Positions 18,204-21,444 of a stretch of 21,444 nt of DNA are shown here, one piece after another (the first letter of the stretch is position 1; every line of letters starts with the position of its first letter). The translations under genes were made by a program, and so were the position numbers. Location of the stretch: NCBI GenBank assembly GCA_004335635.1, contig QAXH01005486.1, forward strand, positions 42,473 to 63,916, in the 5' to 3' direction. The stretch is from Chloromonas sp. AAM2. Lineage: Eukaryota; Chlorophyta; Chlorophyceae; Chlamydomonadales; Chlamydomonadaceae. The notes under the pieces were generated by a model that worked only from the letters and a program-made list of their open reading frames with translations, did not search any database and had not been told where the DNA came from.

Positions 18204-20926
18204 GCCACACCTGTCCCCTGCCCCTCCCATTCCAGCCAACCCCAATCAGCAAACCACACACCACAGCTTGCAGCCACCAGCGTGTTCTACCGCACCCAGG
18301 ATCCCGTTTGTCTCATATCATACGTTTTTACCGAACGTAGGGCAGACTAAAGTCATTGTCCAGGCTGGCAGCCATTGCAGCAGTGTATGCCAGCCACCTA
18401 CTGTCAACAACAGTCCACTGGCTGTCACTGGTGTGCATTTTGCCAGTGCAAAGCCTGCAGTAGTGATTGGCCCCAGCACACACCAGCCCCAGGCGTTGAC
18501 AGCAGCATCACTTGGCCACAGCCCAACTCAGCCAGGCCAGCCCCAGGCGTCAACAGCAGCATCAAGGGGGCCTGAGCTGCCGATTCATCATAGCAGCCCA
18601 CAACCACCATCAGCGGTTGGTGCGAACTGGATCACTTTAATTGAGCTAATTGGCCAAGGTGCATCTGGACAAGTGTACAGAGGTGCGCCACCTATCATCG
18701 GACGTCTGATTGTATGACAGGCTGTCTACCAGTACATCATAGCATGGCATTTACAATAACACGGATTGCCCAGAAGGCTAACTGCGCTGCAGCTGAAGCA
18801 AATTCTCGCCCAAAACGTTTCAAACACAGAACGTTTTAACCACAGCCCCAGTTCCAGTTGCTTGGATGAGCCATCTGCAGTGGTAGATGATGCTGACGTA
18901 TTTGTAACTGTCGGTTAAGTGGTCGGACGGAGTGGCCAGGGCGTTTCAGTATCGGATCGGTGTGGCTATACACACAAGATTCAAAGCAAGCAAATACGCG
19001 CACTTGACTGCATGCAAAGGCAGTCTGAAACAGGCATGCACGCAACTCCGTGTGGCATGCAGGCCGGTGGCAGGGTCAGGAGGTGGCGGTTAAAACGGTT
19101 GTGTTCAGGGACGGCTCGCCGGACGCCATGGAAGCTAACAGCCCCAGGCAGCGGGCTGTGATGGAGGCGGCTGTGTGCCGGGCCATGGTACACCCACATG
19201 TGGTGGGTGACGCAAACAACCGCCTTCTTCATGAGGAAGAACGTCTAACATGGGTAGTCACACGAGGTGTGTGCATGGAGCATGGGTAGTCACACGTGGT
19301 GTGTGCATGGAACGTGTGTGTGCATGGAACATGGGTAGTCACACGTTGTGTGTGCATGGAACATGGGTAGTCACACGTGGTGTGTGCATGGAACATGGGT
19401 AGTCACACGTGGTGTGTGCATGGAACATTGGTAGTCACACGTGGTGTGTGCATGGAACGTGTGTGTGCATGGAACATGGGTAGTCACACGTGGTGTGTGC
19501 ATGGAGCATGGGTAGTCACACGTGGTGCGTGCATGGAACGTGTGTGTGCATGGAACATGGGCAGTCACACGTGGTGTGTGCAGGGCCATGGCAGACCCGC
19601 ATGTGGTGGGTGAAACGTGGTGCTGCAAAGTCATGCATGTCAGCTTGTTTGATCGGCCATGCCAAACTATTAGTTGCGCATTCTCCAGCCTGGCTCAACC
19701 CGCTCTACATTGTGTGATACTGTCCCGACGGTTGTGCTGAGCTATCACTGTTTGGAAAGTCAGTTGCATGCTGCGGTTTCTCGTCTGCTTTCCGTGTGTG
19801 TGTGCCGTTTTACAATTGGAGCGCTTTTTGTCATGCTTGAGGATGGCACAATCGTATTTCATAGCGCTTGGTTTCATAGTGGTTCAAAACCAGGCATCAA
19901 CGCCAAACATTGTTTATGACAAGGGCATGACTTGCTGCATAACAGTGACTATCACGTGCGCTCTCCAGGTGTACACCTACACTTACGATATCACCCCCAT
20001 GGTGCCTCATGCCCTCATGAGATCGGTTGGCGGACAACAGGGGCCACGTGCCCAACTGTCAACCACCACAATACAACCGACAGACTGGAAACTGTATCTG
20101 GTACAGGTGCGCGCGCATGTGTCATCGGATAAACAGTTAGAACAGTTAGGATCCTACACTGGTTCGTTTGCAGCACCACCAGCTTGTGAAAATGATGACG
20201 ATGCAAGGGTTGGTGATGGGTTGAGCACAGAGTGTTCAATCAAGCGAATTATAACTTACGACCACATCAGCCATCATTCAATGCATTGGTGTGACAGGGG
20301 AAGTGGGTCACGCATTGCAACCCGTATCATAGCCCGCATGGACTTCTCTTCCGGCCGGCATGGACTTTCATTGCCACATGGAGTCTTATCATGGCCTGCA
20401 TGGACTCTTCTCATGGACTAGCATGGTCTAGCACGCTTTGCATGCACCTTGGTCTGCTCTGTTTCTCCGGTGTTGTGTCCTTCACAACCGGTGACCTTTC
20501 TTTCTGCCTTGTTCCTTTCTTCCTACGGGCCTGGTTCTGCCTCTATTACTGTCTTACTCCTTTCTTGCTCAGGTTAAGTCGAATCGGTATCCAATCTCGC
20601 CTCTTGCATGGCATGCTAGCATTCGCGCTCGGTGCATATGGCCCGTAATCTATATATGGGATATAGGTATATATATACCCACTTATCTCATTTATCTTGG
20701 TTCAACCCGATACCAGGGTCAAGTTAGGTGAGTACATATATTTATTTATACTCATACCGATAACACCATGTAACTGTCAGGACTGGCTGAATCGGTGCAT
20801 ATGATTCCTGAGAATGTGGTGGCCGTTATGGTTGTTTGTCGGTTTCAGGAGCTGTGTCAGGCTACCCTGAGGGCCGCCCTTGTGGAGTGTGTGCTGCATG
20901 ACAAGCAGACAGGGGCGCCATTCATT
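15255..20926 (+). CDS. TKL-type protein kinase with polyglutamine N-terminal region (partial)
   Basis: Visible exons: about 15255-18682, 19063-19202, 19969-20106 and 20849-20926, with GT-AG junctions and a kept frame across all joins. The kinase domain opens with WITLIELIGQGASGQVYRGR (glycine loop, first intron after the codon base of Gly at 18682), then WQGQEVAVK (ATP-binding Lys), the alpha-C Glu in RAVMEAAVCRAM, MVHPHV joined to VYTYTYDITPM, and DWKLYLVQ joined to ELCQATLRAAL at the hinge. This order matches tyrosine-kinase-like Ser/Thr kinases abundant in volvocine algae. HRD/HGDLK and DFG motifs lie beyond the last exon seen, so activity cannot be judged. Before the domain lies over 1000 codons of low-complexity Gln/Pro-rich sequence, with a hydrophobic stretch (WCSLILLLLVAHLAYSL, about 16115-16165) that may be a membrane span. 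The first exon's open frame begins without an ATG, so the true start is upstream. Parts of 15420-16120 may be an unspliced intron. Confidence 0.75.
16330..16430 (+). other. G-rich tract encoding an Arg/Glu-rich stretch
   Basis: Runs of GGGA/GCGGG on the coding strand, with at least ten G-runs of three or four, encode an RERVRERERERG-like segment just after the possible membrane span. Charged juxtamembrane segments are common in receptor kinases. The G-runs could also form a quadruplex in DNA or RNA. Confidence 0.5.
16888..17007 (+). repeat. Polyglutamine-coding CAG/CAA tract 1
   Basis: Forty codons, nearly all CAG or CAA, with a few His and Glu interruptions, in the kinase reading frame. The mixed codons suggest selection at protein level rather than pure microsatellite slippage. 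Confidence 0.9.
17029..17525 (+). repeat. QPLLGQ peptide repeats
   Basis: In the kinase frame, Gln/Pro/Leu-rich sequence with four spaced LLGQ motifs, three of them QPLLGQ (QPLLGQPKKPLP, QPLLGQRDALQ, QPLLGQLGQQQP), and related PLGQ/DQLGQQ units. Likely disordered linker that grew by slippage. Confidence 0.7.
17962..18201 (+). repeat. Polyglutamine-coding CAG/CAA tract 2
   Basis: Eighty Gln-dominated codons with Glu, Leu, Pro and Lys interruptions, ending in seven uninterrupted CAG codons. It lies about 145 codons before the kinase domain. The opposite-strand frames (poly-Leu, poly-Cys, poly-Ala) are shadows. Confidence 0.9.
19245..19583. repeat. 32-bp minisatellite in a kinase intron
   Basis: About nine copies of a 32-bp unit built on GGGTAGTCACACGTGGTGTG plus TGCATGGAACAT, some with an extra 17-bp AACGTGTGTGTGCATGG piece. 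It lies in the intron 19203-19968, starting about 40 bp after the donor. Confidence 0.9.
19573..19612 (+). repeat. Duplicated end of a kinase exon
   Basis: GTGCAGGGCCATGGCAGACC through CGCATGTGGTGGGTGA repeats the end of the 19063-19202 exon and its donor (19172-19210; GTGCCGGGCCATGGTACACC). The copy changes HPHV to DPHV. It reads as a 22-nt pseudo-exon (19584-19605) between a CAG and a GTGGGT. Inclusion would break the frame. Confidence 0.75.
20107..20848 (+). other. Kinase intron with AT-rich palindrome and repeat motif
   Basis: Intron between exons 19969-20106 and 20849-20926. It starts GTGCGC and ends TTTCAG. It remains open in frame until 20421, so retention would add about 105 residues and a stop. 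It contains the 14-bp palindrome GGTATATATATACC at 20666-20679 and, inverted at 20701-20728, the CTAACTTGACCCTG motif seen twice at 5245-5397. CTTTCTTGCTCAGG at about 20560 resembles the R1 minus strand. Confidence 0.6.
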
Positions 20927-21240
20927 GTAAGTAGAAACGACTTGGGTTTCAAATCTGTTTCGGCCTCCCAACTTTCTCCAGCTTAGACCCAGGTCCGATC
21001 GTTCCTGTGTCGTCATTGCATGCACCGCGCCTGCTACTAGCTCCTTTGCATGTGCATGTGCAGTCTTCGCTCTTGCTTGCTGTATGAAGAGCCTCTTAGG
21101 GTACCTCCACCATTGGATCTGTTCCTGAAGGGTGGCCTGTTGTTTGGCTCCCTACCTGTCTGTGGTTCTGTAATCAGAATGCGCTCCCTTGTGTGAAAGG
21201 ACGACACAAGTATGGCACGGCGCTGCTGCTTGCCATGTTC
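20927..21240 (+). other. Start of a further kinase intron
   Basis: Follows the donor GTAAGT after the last exon seen. No continuation of the kinase domain (catalytic loop) was found in any frame up to the right edge, so the intron likely extends past the window. Confidence 0.5.
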
Positions 21241-21444
21241 GTCTCATACCACTACTTCATGCACGCTGCATGGTGACTCACAGGACAGTCTCATACCACT
21301 ACTGCATGCACGCTGCATGGTGACTCACAGGACAGTCTCATACCACTACTGCATGCACGCTGCATGGTGACTCACAGGACAGTCTCATACCACTACTGCA
21401 TGCACGCTGCATGGTGACTCACAGGACAGTCTCATACCACTACT
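21241..21444. repeat. 47-bp tandem array
   Basis: Four full units (21241, 21288, 21335, 21382) and a 16-bp partial at the window edge, almost identical; the first differs by ACTTCATG for ACTGCATG. Each unit contains the hairpin CATGCA-CGC-TGCATG. The array continues beyond the edge. Confidence 0.95.

Noticed and set aside
17879..18277. Minus-strand poly-Ala, poly-Cys and poly-Leu frames
   Set aside because: Mirror images of the CAG/CAA tracts of the kinase gene.

Overview
The window looks like nuclear DNA of a unicellular green alga, probably Chlorophyceae/Chlamydomonadales. The reasons are short exons with GT-AG introns, organelle-targeted LEA-like proteins, a tyrosine-kinase-like (TKL) kinase of the kind expanded in volvocine relatives, long glutamine tracts, and many minisatellites and SINE-like repeats inside introns. 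The species is not identified.

Layout. 1-3296: a TG microsatellite, then mostly unexplained DNA holding decayed coding fragments on the minus strand. One of them (1402-1965) carries the conserved N-terminal block of a Polinton/Maverick-type DNA polymerase B. An 18/21-bp minisatellite follows. 3297-6660 and 8537-13805: two direct tandem copies of one minus-strand gene with its flanks. Both genes can be spliced by hand into complete frames: copy A has 7 exons (206 aa) and copy B has 10 exons (289 aa). Both encode Lys/Ala/Glu-rich LEA-like proteins with a basic N-terminal transit-like peptide. The copies differ by whole, frame-preserving exons, and their upstream regions share a block with a TGACGT core. 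The gap between them (6661-8536) holds a 27-bp minisatellite and repeat copies.

13806-14889: no convincing gene. 14890-15216: coding-like plus-strand stretches that may be upstream exons of the next gene. From about 15255 to the right edge, plus strand: a TKL protein kinase gene with a possible membrane segment, long polyglutamine tracts, and a kinase domain split over at least four exons. The gene leaves the window before its catalytic loop. Its introns hold a 32-bp minisatellite bracketed by duplicated exon sequence and a 47-bp tandem array.

The LEA-like pair probably serves stress protection in an organelle. The kinase is a probable signalling protein transcribed away from them. Nothing in the sequence links the two functionally. 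The most distinctive signals are the exon gain/loss between the LEA paralogues, the short dispersed repeat family seated in their introns, and the tandem repeats that have copied exon edges in both loci.
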